NCBI GenBank assembly: GCA_011391085.1
Contig: JAABRD010000010.1
Span: forward strand, 1 to 64,000
Origin: Thiotrichaceae bacterium
GTDB lineage: Bacteria > Pseudomonadota > Gammaproteobacteria > Beggiatoales > Beggiatoaceae
Length of the DNA stretch: 64,000 nucleotides
Direction of reading: 5' to 3'
Of the stretch, positions 16,461 through 25,941 are shown in pieces. The position numbers and the translations under genes are program-made. Below the pieces are notes generated by a model that saw only the letters and a program-made list of their open reading frames with translations, was not told the DNA's origin and did not search any database. Each line of letters starts with the position of its first letter. Positions within the stretch are counted from its first letter, which is position 1.

Positions 16461-17168
16461 CTACCACCAGCTGGTCACTCTTCGTCTTTCCAGCAATTGG
16501 TCATTTTTGTAAATCCGTTCAGCTATCAATTTGCCGTCTTTATCATACTCTTTCGTGATGCCATTGAGTTTGCCATCGGTAAACTTGTGGACCAACCATT
16601 TTTCACCACTGCGGTAGTAGATAGTGGCAGCCACGGGCGCACCTTCTTTAAATTCCCAATCGCCTTGTAAGTTGCCATTGTTGTAGTAACCTTTGGCATT
16701 TCCGTCTTTTTTGCCATTTTTATAGTTACGTTCGGCCTTCTTTTGGCCATTTTGATAATACTCGATTTCCAATCCTTCACGTTTGCCATTGACCAAAGTT
16801 CGCTGGTTGTGTAATTCCCCTGAGGGGTAATACTCAATTTGTGTTTCCGTTTTATTGGCTTTGCTATCATACTTCATTTCATATTCAAGCTGACCATTGT
16901 TACGAAAATCTCTTTGGAATACCAGCTTACCTTTTTCGTAGTTTTTTTCCGATTTAACCTCGCCGGTCTCATAATACTCTCTAGTGAGTCCTTCTAGTTG
17001 ACCTTCCACATACGTGTATTCAAAATGTATGGCCCCGCCTTCGTAATGTTCCGTTTTGAGGTCCTTCTGGGGGGGAGAGGGTAATAAGGGAGGTTGGGAC
17101 TGCACAGACACACTTGCCAATATGATTGTCAGGATGACTGTCAGTGGGAAGAACTTAGCGTATTGCAT
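16461..17168 (-). CDS. Exported YwqK/MORN-variant repeat protein
   Basis: 235 residues with AAAGGAGGT 8 nt before the ATG. An N-terminal signal peptide (about 1-24) is followed by a run of roughly 20-23-residue repeats of the form 'G..EG...EYY.NGQ.K.E..Y.NGK' (for example YYETGEVKSEKNYEKGK and YYQNGQKKAERNYKNGK), the MORN-variant motif of the YwqK family. Such proteins occur as antitoxins of YwqJ-type toxins and as secreted or outer-membrane proteins; no toxin gene is next to this one. Its position inside the nuo cluster is odd and points to an insertion. Confidence 0.85.
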   Translation of the reverse strand: MQYAKFFPLTVILTIILASVSVQSQPPLLPSPPQKDLKTEHYEGGAIHFEYTYVEGQLEGLTREYYETGEVKSEKNYEKGKLVFQRDFRNNGQLEYEMKYDSKANKTETQIEYYPSGELHNQRTLVNGKREGLEIEYYQNGQKKAERNYKNGKKDGNAKGYYNNGNLQGDWEFKEGAPVAATIYYRSGEKWLVHKFTDGKLNGITKEYDKDGKLIAERIYKNDQLLERRRVTSWW

Positions 17169-17230
17169 AAAATATTACCTCCTTTGGTTGTCTAGGACCA
17201 GGATTTTCAGATTTAAATGACCAGTCTATC

Positions 17231-17263
17231 AGGACTGGCAGTCCTCAAAGGACTGCCAGTCCT
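17231..17263. repeat. AGGACTGGCAGTCCT palindrome
   Basis: AGGACTGGCAGTCCT - CAA - AGGACTGCCAGTCCT, with another copy at 37751-37783 and a half copy at 53140. A GAAACTAAGTTTCT palindrome follows at 17281-17313. Confidence 0.85.
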
Positions 17264-17382
17264 AACTTCTCACTCCAGAAGAAACTAAGTTTCTGTAAGA
17301 CAACTTAGTTTCTATGATGCCGTTGCGTAAAGTGAGAACTTAAATCTCCTGGTGCAGACAATTATAACACACCGTTTTTGAA

Positions 17383-17871
17383 TTAACGGTACTTTGCATC
17401 AGAAGCCCTGTCGTTGGCAATTTGCGGTTCCATTTTGTCGCCCATGGCTAATAATCTTTCCTTGGTCATCAGCAAATCGCCACGTTGTTCGCCATGATAC
17501 TCAAACACATTGGTTTCTACAATCGAGTCAACCGGACAGGATTCTTCGCAGAAACCGCAGAAAATACATTTCACCATGTCAATCTCGTAGCGCGTGGTGC
17601 GCCGTGTGCCATCTTCGCGTGGGGAGGCTTCAATGGTGATAGCCAAGGCGGGACATACGGCCTCACAGAGTTTACAGGCAATGCAACGTTCTTCGCCATT
17701 GGGGTAGCGACGTAACGCATGGTGGCCACGGAAACGCGGTGACAATGGGGTTTTCTCTTCAGGATATTGGATGGTAATTTTTCTGGCGAATAAATATCGT
17801 CCAGTGACGCCCATGCCCTTGAAGAGTTCTAAGAGGAAGAGGCGTTTTAGGTAATGGGTCACAGATTTCAT
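17383..17871 (-). CDS. nuoI: NADH-quinone oxidoreductase subunit I
   Basis: 162 residues with two 4Fe-4S motifs, [12 protein letters not shown] and [12 protein letters not shown], carrying clusters N6a and N6b that pass electrons to N2. Starts 6 bp after nuoH, so the two are one transcript. Confidence 0.97.
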   Translation of the reverse strand: MKSVTHYLKRLFLLELFKGMGVTGRYLFARKITIQYPEEKTPLSPRFRGHHALRRYPNGEERCIACKLCEAVCPALAITIEASPREDGTRRTTRYEIDMVKCIFCGFCEESCPVDSIVETNVFEYHGEQRGDLLMTKERLLAMGDKMEPQIANDRASDAKYR

Positions 17872-17877
17872 AAGCAG

Positions 17878-18939
17878 TTATCCTTTCGCAACAATATCAA
17901 ACCATGGTGGTAATTTAACTAAAATCGCCACCCCAATGACAACTATCCAAACCAGGGTGATGGGTATAAACACTTTCCATCCTAACCGCATGATTTGGTC
18001 ATAGCGGTAGCGTGGGAAGGTAGCACGAGACCACAGGTACAGGAAGAGGAAAATGGACATTTTGCCCAGTAACCAGAAAATCCCTGGCACCCACGCAAAC
18101 ATGGGTTCTAAGACCGGGATGCCTTGAAATGGTGATAGCCAACCGCCTAGAAACATGAGGCTGGCGAGGGCCGCGATGAGGATCATGTTGGCATATTCGG
18201 CCAAAAAGAAAATCGCAAATAGCATTCCTGAATATTCAACGTGGAATCCTGCCACGATTTCTGATTCCCCTTCGGCCACGTCAAAGGGGGCGCGGTTGGT
18301 TTCGGCCACGCCGGAGATAAAGTAGATGGCAAACAAAGGTAACAAGGGTAGCCAGAACCAGTGGAGGAAACTGCCATTTTGGGCTGCCACGATGTCACTT
18401 AAATTTAAACTGCCAGCGGCCATGAGAACGCCGACTAGGGCAAAGCCCATGGCAATTTCATAAGAGACCACTTGGGCGGCAGACCGTAAGGTGCCTAGCA
18501 AAGCATATTTAGAGTTAGACGCCCAACCGGCGATGAGAATCCCATAGACACTCATGGAAGTCATGGCGAGAATGTAAAGCAGTCCTACATTGATGTCAGA
18601 CAATACCCAACCCTCTGCAAAGGGAATCACTGCCCAGGCCGCGATGGCTGGGGCAAAGGAAATGGTGGGCGCAATGATGAAGAGGAACCGGTTCGAGTGG
18701 GTGGGGAGGACGATTTCTTTGAACATAAGTTTAAAGGCATCGGCAATAGGTTGTCCAAAACCTCGTAACTTATTAAGTAGTGGTAACGGGAGATTGACAC
18801 GATTAGGGCCAATTCGCACTTGCATGTAGCCAATGATTTTGCGCTCTGCCAGCGTTAGATATGCTACGCCTACCATCAGAGGGACGAGAATGACCACAAT
18901 ATAGAGGAGGATTGTGATGACGTAAATGAGTGTTTGCAT
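17878..18939 (-). CDS. nuoH: NADH-quinone oxidoreductase subunit H
   Basis: The ATG at 18939 ([15 protein letters not shown]) is preferred to a TTG 42 nt upstream; the product is 353 residues with about eight membrane helices. NuoH signatures are present: [10 protein letters not shown], the [20 protein letters not shown] loop and [18 protein letters not shown], which line the quinone site. It heads a two-gene nuoHI fragment; nuoG and earlier genes are absent upstream, where mutM lies instead. Confidence 0.95.
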   Translation of the reverse strand: MQTLIYVITILLYIVVILVPLMVGVAYLTLAERKIIGYMQVRIGPNRVNLPLPLLNKLRGFGQPIADAFKLMFKEIVLPTHSNRFLFIIAPTISFAPAIAAWAVIPFAEGWVLSDINVGLLYILAMTSMSVYGILIAGWASNSKYALLGTLRSAAQVVSYEIAMGFALVGVLMAAGSLNLSDIVAAQNGSFLHWFWLPLLPLFAIYFISGVAETNRAPFDVAEGESEIVAGFHVEYSGMLFAIFFLAEYANMILIAALASLMFLGGWLSPFQGIPVLEPMFAWVPGIFWLLGKMSIFLFLYLWSRATFPRYRYDQIMRLGWKVFIPITLVWIVVIGVAILVKLPPWFDIVAKG

Positions 18940-18981
18940 GATAGTGTTTTGATTTGGTTCTTTTTCAATATTTTCTAACAA

Positions 18982-19388
18982 GATTTAAGGGTGGACAGAG
19001 TGGGCGAGTCTAGCATAACAAATTAAATAATGCAACTGTCATCTGTAGGGTTGAGTAAATAAAGCGTATCCATCTGACGGACTGCGCTTTATCTGTAACC
19101 AGGCAACGCCTCGCTTTGAAGGCGTGGGCAATTTAGGAAAGCGAACGGATGTATCCTATGTAAAATCATAAAGTTGCGAAAAACTGTGGGTGTGATTTTG
19201 GATTTTAACATAAGCTTATTAGATTGACAAGGCGCCGTTGCAATTAATAATCATAACCTTGTGTGCAATATCTATTTGAGTGTACCTTGTGTGCAACACC
19301 TATTTGAGTATGTAAATTGGGGTAGAGGCGAATGCCTCCATGCCATTAAGTTAAGCGCGATGGTGTTGCACACAAGGTTTCACTATGT
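18982..19388. repeat. Intergenic with CCTTGTGTGCAACACC repeats
   Basis: TACCTTGTGTGCAACACC at 19283 and its inverse GGTGTTGCACACAAGGTT at about 19362-19379 bound a roughly 97-bp element containing TTAAGTTAAG; a partial left end precedes at 19255. The same ends recur at 12150, 23665, 37602 and 37900. No gene is seen. Confidence 0.7.
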
Positions 19389-20204
19389 CTAACGTTGACA
19401 TTTCTTGCAAAAATAACTCGCCCGTTGCCCAATTCTTTGAACTTGTATCAGGTTACCACAGTTGACACACGCTTCACCGGCCCGTCCATACACTTGCAAG
19501 GCTTGTCTAAAATAGCCCTGTTGTCCCGTGCTGTCACTGAAATCGCGTAATGTGGTCCCGCCCATTGCAATTGCCCTTGTCAACACTTGCTTGACATGGG
19601 TGACCAACTTTTGGTAACGTGTACGACTAACCTCTCCCGCGGGGCGTGCGGGATGAATGCCGGCCAAAAACAAGGCTTCATTCGCATAAATATTGCCAAC
19701 GCCAACCACGATGTGACTATCCATAATATAATTTTTTACCGCCACGTTTCGCTTGTGGGCCAGATGATGTAAATATTCTCCCGTAAAATCAGAAGATAAC
19801 GGTTCGGGTCCCAAATTGGAAAGCAATGGGTGATTGAAAATCGGTTCAGTCGTCCATAACACGCTACCAAAGCGGCGCGGATCGTGATAACGTAGGCACC
19901 TTTGATGGTCAAAAATCAGGTCCAGATGGTCATGTTTTTTGACGGGTGTAGAAGGTGGCAAGAGGCGCAGGTTGCCAGACATTCCTAAATGAATTAAAAT
20001 GTGTCCTGTCGTGCATTGAAAGAGTAAGTATTTACCGCGTCGCACAATGCGTTGGACTTGTTGACCTGGTAAAATATCGGCAAGATGGTCAGGAACAGGC
20101 CACCGTAATCGGTGTTCTCGCACAATAACAGTTTGGATAAATTGGTTTTCTAGGTGTGTGGCTATGCCACGTCGAATGGTTTCTACTTCGGGCAGTTCAG
20201 GCAT
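19389..20204 (-). CDS. mutM: Formamidopyrimidine-DNA glycosylase
   Basis: 271 residues, standard length. The mature N-terminus PELPEVET carries catalytic Pro2 and Glu3. The helix-two-turn-helix region (HIVVGVGNIYANEALFLAGI) and the C-terminal zinc finger (CVNCG ... YFCKKC) are intact. Excises 8-oxoguanine in base excision repair. Stands alone on the minus strand between nuoH and sucC. Confidence 0.97.
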   Translation of the reverse strand: MPELPEVETIRRGIATHLENQFIQTVIVREHRLRWPVPDHLADILPGQQVQRIVRRGKYLLFQCTTGHILIHLGMSGNLRLLPPSTPVKKHDHLDLIFDHQRCLRYHDPRRFGSVLWTTEPIFNHPLLSNLGPEPLSSDFTGEYLHHLAHKRNVAVKNYIMDSHIVVGVGNIYANEALFLAGIHPARPAGEVSRTRYQKLVTHVKQVLTRAIAMGGTTLRDFSDSTGQQGYFRQALQVYGRAGEACVNCGNLIQVQRIGQRASYFCKKCQR

Positions 20205-20535
20205 ATTTATTTTTATTAACTTATTGTATTGGTTAGTGAATGGCAGAAACGGAGAGAATTTTTGCTTGCTGAAGGTGGTTAACGTGATTATACTTCAGAA
20301 GACCCATGAGTCCAAAAGCATAGCGGTGGACTAGAGGCTTTAGCCGGCGGGTGAGGCCCTGCGATTTCAATTATGTTCCACTCCCCACAGGCGTTAGCCT
20401 CTAGTCCACCTGTATTTTAATTTCGGGGGACTTTTTTCCTTAACTTAATGGCATGGAGGCGTCAGCCTCTACTCCAACAAAACCTGGCCAAAGCCTCTAC
20501 TCCAACGCTGAACCCAAAAATCAGGTAGAACAGGA
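20205..20535. repeat. Intergenic with P1 palindrome upstream of sucC
   Basis: A P1 element at 20325-20410 (GGTGGACTAGAGGCTTTAGC ... GCGTTAGCCTCTAGTCCACC) followed by loose GCCTCTACTCCAAC arms up to 20507. No gene is seen. Confidence 0.8.
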
Positions 20536-21699
20536 ATGAACATACACGAATATCAAGCCAAAGAATTATTAGATAAATATGGTATTCCCATCCCCCCAGG
20601 ACTGGTCGCTTTGTCCGGTGAGGAGGCCCGGGAACATACGTTTTCGCTAGGTGGCACCGCTTGGGTCGTCAAAGCCCAAGTTCATGCTGGTGGACGCGGC
20701 AAAGCTGGTGGCGTGAAAAAAGTCTCGTCCCCTGACGAAGTGGCCACCATTGCCCAACAGTTAATCGGTTCACGCCTGGTCACGCATCAAACCGGGGCGA
20801 AGGGGCAACCCATCTCCTCCGTGTTAATAGAACTGGCCACAGAAATAAAACAGGAACTGTATTTGAGTTTCGTCGTGGATAGAAGTCGTCAACGCATTGC
20901 CATCATCGCTTCCACACAAGGCGGGATGGACATTGAGGAAGTGGCTGCCAAAACGCCGGAGAAGATTGTCAGTTGCACCATCGACCCGGTGGTGGGATTG
21001 CAAGACTATCAAGGTCGTGAAATCGCTTTTGCACTGGAGTTGAATGCCAATCAACGTAAGGAACTGGGTACCATTCTAGCGGGCTTATATAGGCTGTTTC
21101 TCGAACGCGATTTAAGTCTGGTAGAAATCAATCCTCTAATTATTAACCAAGAGGACAAATTGATGGCGTTAGATGCCAAAATCAACGTGGATGATAACGC
21201 TTTGTACCGTCAAGTTGACTTAGCCAAATGGTATGATGCCAGTCAAGTTGATGAAAAAGAAGACCGGGCGAAACAATTTGACTTAAATTACATTGCCCTG
21301 GACGGAAATATCGCCTGTATGGTCAATGGCGCAGGATTGGCTATGGCCACGATGGACGTGATAAAAATGTACGGTGGTCAACCCGCTAACTTTTTAGATG
21401 TCGGCGGTGGAACGACGGCTGAAAGAGTCACAGAGGCTTTTAAAATCATTGTATCCGATAAAAATGTCCAAGCGATTTTGGTCAACATTTTTGGCGGCAT
21501 TGTTCGTTGCGACTTGATTGCCCAAGGGGTCATTCATGCAGTTAAGGAAACCGGTACAAAATTACCTGTGGTAGTGCGTTTAGAAGGCACCAATGTGGAA
21601 GCCGGCAAAAGTTTATTACGAGACAGTGGATTATCTGTGATTCCCGCAGACCATTTAGATGATGCGGCGAAAAAAGCCGTGCAAGTGGTTAACCGATAA
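20536..21699 (+). CDS. sucC: Succinate-CoA ligase beta subunit
   Basis: 387 residues, full length. ATP-grasp N-terminus ([36 protein letters not shown]) and C-terminal CoA-ligase domain ([29 protein letters not shown]). Catalyses the substrate-level phosphorylation step of the TCA cycle with SucD. sucD begins 294 bp downstream, an unusually long gap filled with repeats. The ribosome site is weak (AACAGGAATG). Confidence 0.97.
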   Translation: MNIHEYQAKELLDKYGIPIPPGLVALSGEEAREHTFSLGGTAWVVKAQVHAGGRGKAGGVKKVSSPDEVATIAQQLIGSRLVTHQTGAKGQPISSVLIELATEIKQELYLSFVVDRSRQRIAIIASTQGGMDIEEVAAKTPEKIVSCTIDPVVGLQDYQGREIAFALELNANQRKELGTILAGLYRLFLERDLSLVEINPLIINQEDKLMALDAKINVDDNALYRQVDLAKWYDASQVDEKEDRAKQFDLNYIALDGNIACMVNGAGLAMATMDVIKMYGGQPANFLDVGGGTTAERVTEAFKIIVSDKNVQAILVNIFGGIVRCDLIAQGVIHAVKETGTKLPVVVRLEGTNVEAGKSLLRDSGLSVIPADHLDDAAKKAVQVVNR

Positions 21700-21993
21700 A
21701 GCAATATTTCCCTCACCCCCGGCCCCTCCAGGTGCGGGGGAGAAAACCACGGGTGCCGCCTTTCCCCCCTCTCCCTCTGGGAGGGTAGTGAGGCAATGTG
21801 GGTTCTCTGTCTGAACTCTGATTAGAATGATTTTCAGATGGACTATGATTAGTCAAGCCTCCTTTCATAGCCCTCATTTAATCATCTCAATCAAAGTTCA
21901 AGACCAACGAGAAACCGCATGATATTTCACCCAGATTGCATCACTACCCTGGAAGAGGGGCCGGGGGTGAGGGGGCAACTGACAGGAGAACAC
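21700..21993. repeat. Nested repeats separating sucC and sucD
   Basis: A CCCTCACCCCCGGCCCCTC palindrome is split: its left part is at 21711-21784 and its right part (GAGGGGCCGGGGGTGAGGG) at 21955-21973. Between them lies a segment with diverged GGTAGTGAGGCAATGTGGGT and ATTGCATCACTACC ends (21785-21952), the end sequences of the 115-bp family. No gene. Confidence 0.75.
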
Positions 21994-22872
21994 ATGAGTA
22001 TTTTAGTGAATGCAAACACCAAAGTGATTTGTCAAGGATTTACTGGTAAACAGGGAACGTTTCATTCTGAACAAGCCTTAGCGTATGGCACCCAATTGGT
22101 CGGTGGCGTGACCCCCGGCCGCCGTGGACAAACCCATCTGGGTCTCCCCGTATTTGACACCGTGCGCCAAGCCGTGGAAGCCACTGGGGCACAAGCAACC
22201 ATGATTTATGTCCCCGCCGCTTTTGCCGCTGATGCCATTTTAGAAGCCGCCGACGGGGGTATTCAAGTGATTACTTGCATTACCGAAGGGATTCCAGTGT
22301 TAGATATGTTAAAGGTAAAAACGGCTTTGCGGGACCATTATCCGAAGGTCCTTTTGATTGGTCCCAACTGTCCGGGTATCATCACGCCAGGCGAATGTAA
22401 AATTGGCATTATGCCAGGTCATATTCACTTGCCTGGAAAGATAGGCGTGGTGTCACGGTCTGGAACGTTGACGTATGAAGCTGTGAAACAGACCACCGAT
22501 AACGGATTAGGTCAAAGCACCTGTATTGGCATCGGTGGGGACCCCATTCAGGGAATGAACTTTATAGACTGTCTAACCTTGTTTCAACAAGACCCAGGGA
22601 CGCAAGGCATTGTCATGGTTGGCGAAATTGGAGGTACCGCGGAGGAGGAAGCGGCCACGTATATTCAAGCCCACGTCACCAAGCCTGTGGTGGCTTATAT
22701 TGCTGGCGCCACTGCCCCGCCGGGGAAACGTATGGGACATGCGGGGGCGATTATTGCGGGGGGGAAAGGCACTGCCCAAGATAAATGTGCCGCACTGGAG
22801 GTTGCCGGTGTAAAATTAGCCCGTTCTCCAACTGACATTGGCAAACAGATGTTGGAATGTCTGAAGGGCTAG
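21994..22872 (+). CDS. sucD: Succinate-CoA ligase alpha subunit
   Basis: 292 residues from the ATG at 21994, which has AGGAGA upstream; an in-frame upstream ATG at 21919 reads only through repeat DNA. CoA-binding N-terminus ([20 protein letters not shown]), [10 protein letters not shown], and active-site phospho-His249 in [14 protein letters not shown]. Partner of SucC. Confidence 0.97.
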   Translation: MSILVNANTKVICQGFTGKQGTFHSEQALAYGTQLVGGVTPGRRGQTHLGLPVFDTVRQAVEATGAQATMIYVPAAFAADAILEAADGGIQVITCITEGIPVLDMLKVKTALRDHYPKVLLIGPNCPGIITPGECKIGIMPGHIHLPGKIGVVSRSGTLTYEAVKQTTDNGLGQSTCIGIGGDPIQGMNFIDCLTLFQQDPGTQGIVMVGEIGGTAEEEAATYIQAHVTKPVVAYIAGATAPPGKRMGHAGAIIAGGKGTAQDKCAALEVAGVKLARSPTDIGKQMLECLKG

Positions 22873-22988
22873 AAAATCAAAGCGTTGCCTGGAGTCATAT
22901 CCATGAGTTCAAAACGCGTAGCGAAGGACTCCTGGGTATCTGTGTTGGACTCCTGGGTACCTACTTTGGCTAAAAATTTACCAACTAA

Positions 22989-23366
<378 letters not shown>

Positions 23367-23766
23367 CGCGGTTACAGTGCAAGTTAATGCTTGTAACTTA
23401 GCTGGCTTTTTATCATTCCAAAATTGAGTAGTGAAGCAATCTGGTTCTCCCCAAACACGTACCATGACCTGGAGGAAAAAACGAGAACTTGTCAAAGTAT
23501 CGCTTTTTCTTCCTGCTGGAGTTGTAGCCCTACTTCCGTCGTGCCCGTTTCCCTGTTAATCGTGCCACCAAATTTTCCTAGACGCCTGTAACAACAATGC
23601 GGTATCCCAAGGCGTTAGCCTCGACTCCAACGCTTAGGTCGGCATACGCATTAAAATGGGGCTTGCACACAAGGTATTTTTGGGATAATTGTAGATTAAG
23701 GTGATGAATTTAGGAACTTATAGACCCCATATACCCCCCACATTTCATCACCACCTATTTTTCATC
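23367..23766. other. Intergenic, repeat fragments only
   Basis: 400 bp without a credible gene. It contains a P1-type arm (GGCGTTAGCCTCGACTCCAA, near 23602) and a TTGCACACAAGGTATTTTT end near 23664 that matches the element family at 19283 and 37602. Confidence 0.5.
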
Positions 23767-24237
23767 ATGCAAATTCATCTTATCTGTCTAGGTCAACGAA
23801 TGCCTCATTGGGTTAACGAGGGCTATCACGAATATGCGAAACGTTTACCGTTACCTTGTTCTCTTCACCTCATTGAAATTCCATTGGGGAAGCGTTCGAA
23901 ACCTTCGGATTTGGCACGGTTGCAACGTCATGAGGGAGAATTGATGTTGTCTGCGGTGGTCCCCCAGACCCATATTATTGCTTTAGATGAACGTGGACAA
24001 GCGTGGAATACGTCGCAGTTAGCAACTCAACTGGCCCATTGGCAACGGGAATATGATACGGTGGCTTTGTTGATAGGAGGCCCCGAAGGTTTAGCCACGG
24101 AATGTTTGCAACGTGCCCATCAAAAATGGTCATTGTCGGCGTTGACGTTGCCTCATCCGTTGGTGCGTATTGTGGTAGCAGAACAATTGTATCGGGCGTG
24201 GAGTGTGTTAAATCATCATCCTTATCATCGGGCGTAA
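23767..24237 (+). CDS. rlmH: 23S rRNA pseudouridine-1915 N3-methyltransferase
   Basis: 156 residues from the ATG at 23767 (MQIHLICLGQRMPHWVNEGY); the longer in-frame start at 23701 is not supported by the family. SPOUT fold with SAM-binding LLIGGPEGL, the TLPHPLVRIVVAEQLYRAW region and the C-terminal YHR. Methylates pseudouridine 1915 of 23S rRNA helix 69. The usual neighbour rsfS is absent. Confidence 0.95.
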   Translation: MQIHLICLGQRMPHWVNEGYHEYAKRLPLPCSLHLIEIPLGKRSKPSDLARLQRHEGELMLSAVVPQTHIIALDERGQAWNTSQLATQLAHWQREYDTVALLIGGPEGLATECLQRAHQKWSLSALTLPHPLVRIVVAEQLYRAWSVLNHHPYHRA

Positions 24238-24306
24238 TCAAGATCACCAGGCGTTCAAAGTTTAGCTTTGATAAAGCTGCGCTTTGAACGCCTGGACGGG
24301 CTATTA

Positions 24307-25350
24307 TTATTCTGGATAACTATGAACATCTCCCATCTTCAACATCCCACAAAATACCCCCTCTGGTACTTGAGGTTCCAAATCATAATGATAGAGGAGA
24401 CATTTTTTTTGAATCTCTGGGTCAAGATTATTCACCAGGTCCAGGATATGTGGATGAACTCCAGAACGAAAGGGAGTGGTTTCACAATCCATATAAATTC
24501 GATTCGCCTTCCGGTAATGTGAGGTCAATTGGGTTGGCATCATGTGTTGAGTGTCCGTGGGCATCAACACATTATAACCATCGGAGTGTTGTAAGCTAAT
24601 GCCATAACTAGCCATTTCCTCAGAACTGGAAATGACGTGCATGGCAAAAATTGGTGTGACGGCCCAAAAGCCTTCCCCATCTGCAAAGGTCTGTTTTCTA
24701 GTTTCCCCACTGTCCTGCTTACCAATCAGGTGAATATCAAAGTAGGTTTCAATGTTCACATCAGGCACACCTTGCAAGGTATCTAAGCCCGGCCCGATGG
24801 CCCTCTTTAAGGGTTCTAACACCTTTCGATGGATAAACAAGTCGGGTTTTACATGTCTGGGAGGAACGGATAACCATTCGGGTTCCAAAAAGAGTTTATC
24901 CGCAATGAACTGCGCCCCCAACCATTCCCGTTTGGATTTGGTATAGAAGGGGTTAAACAAGGTTGTCAAACTCAAGTATTCCATTCCCCCTATATGGTCG
25001 TTGTGGGGATGTGAAATATAAATCCCGTCTATGTCCGACGAAGTTAGCCCAATACCTTTGAGGGCGTGTCGGATGTCGCCCCCGGCATCTAGTAGCAAAC
25101 GATAAGGTGATTCACCGGTGCGTTTGCTAGGCATATCAAATTCAATGAGAAAATTCGAATGCCATTTGGGTTGATAAAAACGTCGGGCTAACTTTTTAAC
25201 TTCAGCCACAATGACTTCTTCTGGCGCGTTTCTAAATTCTTCCGAATTAGCTATTTTCAAAATCAATTGCAACGCCTGTGAAGTCGGAATGACTTCTTCA
25301 AATTGCCCAGTGGCAAACGCTGAATTGACACCTATAGCAGTTATTTTCAT
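24307..25350 (-). CDS. MBL-fold metallohydrolase
   Basis: 347 residues from the ATG at 25350 (GAGGTTA upstream; MKITAIGVNSAFATG). The metal motif HPHNDH follows ISHP at about residue 120, preceded by LLLDAGGDIRHAL, as in ribonuclease Z / phosphodiesterase-type beta-lactamase-fold enzymes. Further metal-ligand candidates are Asp in LMPTDTQH and a His-rich C-terminal part (HYDLE). An insertion of about 90 residues after the HxHxDH motif makes it longer than simple MBL hydrolases. Substrate unknown; a cyclic-nucleotide or other phosphodiester is possible given the signalling genes nearby, but this is a guess. Confidence 0.8.
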   Translation of the reverse strand: MKITAIGVNSAFATGQFEEVIPTSQALQLILKIANSEEFRNAPEEVIVAEVKKLARRFYQPKWHSNFLIEFDMPSKRTGESPYRLLLDAGGDIRHALKGIGLTSSDIDGIYISHPHNDHIGGMEYLSLTTLFNPFYTKSKREWLGAQFIADKLFLEPEWLSVPPRHVKPDLFIHRKVLEPLKRAIGPGLDTLQGVPDVNIETYFDIHLIGKQDSGETRKQTFADGEGFWAVTPIFAMHVISSSEEMASYGISLQHSDGYNVLMPTDTQHMMPTQLTSHYRKANRIYMDCETTPFRSGVHPHILDLVNNLDPEIQKKCLLYHYDLEPQVPEGVFCGMLKMGDVHSYPE

Positions 25351-25941
25351 AAGTAACCTCAAAATCAATTTGACCAATCTTACCTCTGTGCATTGCTTAC
25401 GTTGAGGGGTTGAAATGGCATTATCTCTGCTTTATCAATATCAATAGTAACAAATGTTAAAAAGGTTATGCACTTTCTATGCCCTTTATTTTAGTGGAGA
25501 GTGGACAGTGGACTTAGTGGATAGTGGATAGTGGATAGTGGAGGTTAACTATGGCCAAAATTATCCGCGGGACTAGAGGCTTCAGCCGGGAATCGGGGCA
25601 CGTCACCGGCTAAAGCCTCTAGTCCGGTATAATTTGTTCTCCACTCTCCACTCTCCACTCTCCACTCTCCACCACCCACTCTCCACAGTTCGGTTTTGCG
25701 TTATACTATCTCAAGGATACTCCATCAGGTAGGATAGAGTTCCTCAATTTTCCAGATGAATTGAACAATGGCATTGCTATTGCTTAATTTTTTAGGCCAT
25801 CCGTCCGATGGTTAACACCATAATCTATAGATTGACCGTATGACTATTCTCGTCGGTTATCAATTATGGGCAAATCCTTGGCCCACCGTCAAGGGTTGAC
25901 TGTCTGATGACGGACCTCCAATAACAGATAACTGACTGATT
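25351..25941. repeat. Long intergenic with GTGGAGAGTGGA/TCCACTCTCCAC flanks around P1 palindrome
   Basis: A purine-rich array (AGTGGATAGTGGATAGTGGA, 25494-25543) and its complement (TCTCCACTCTCCACTCTCCA, 25630-25688) bracket a P1 palindrome at 25569-25626. The same three-part arrangement occurs at 43180-43345. The promoter of the downstream kinase must lie in the remaining 250 bp; none is obvious. Confidence 0.75.

Noticed and set aside
16461-17168. YwqK-like protein as an antitoxin
   Set aside because: It carries a signal peptide and has no toxin partner next to it; the repeat motif alone does not establish that role.
21919-21993. Upstream start for sucD
   Set aside because: The added 25 residues are translated repeat DNA ([19 protein letters not shown]); the family start with AGGAGA is at 21994.
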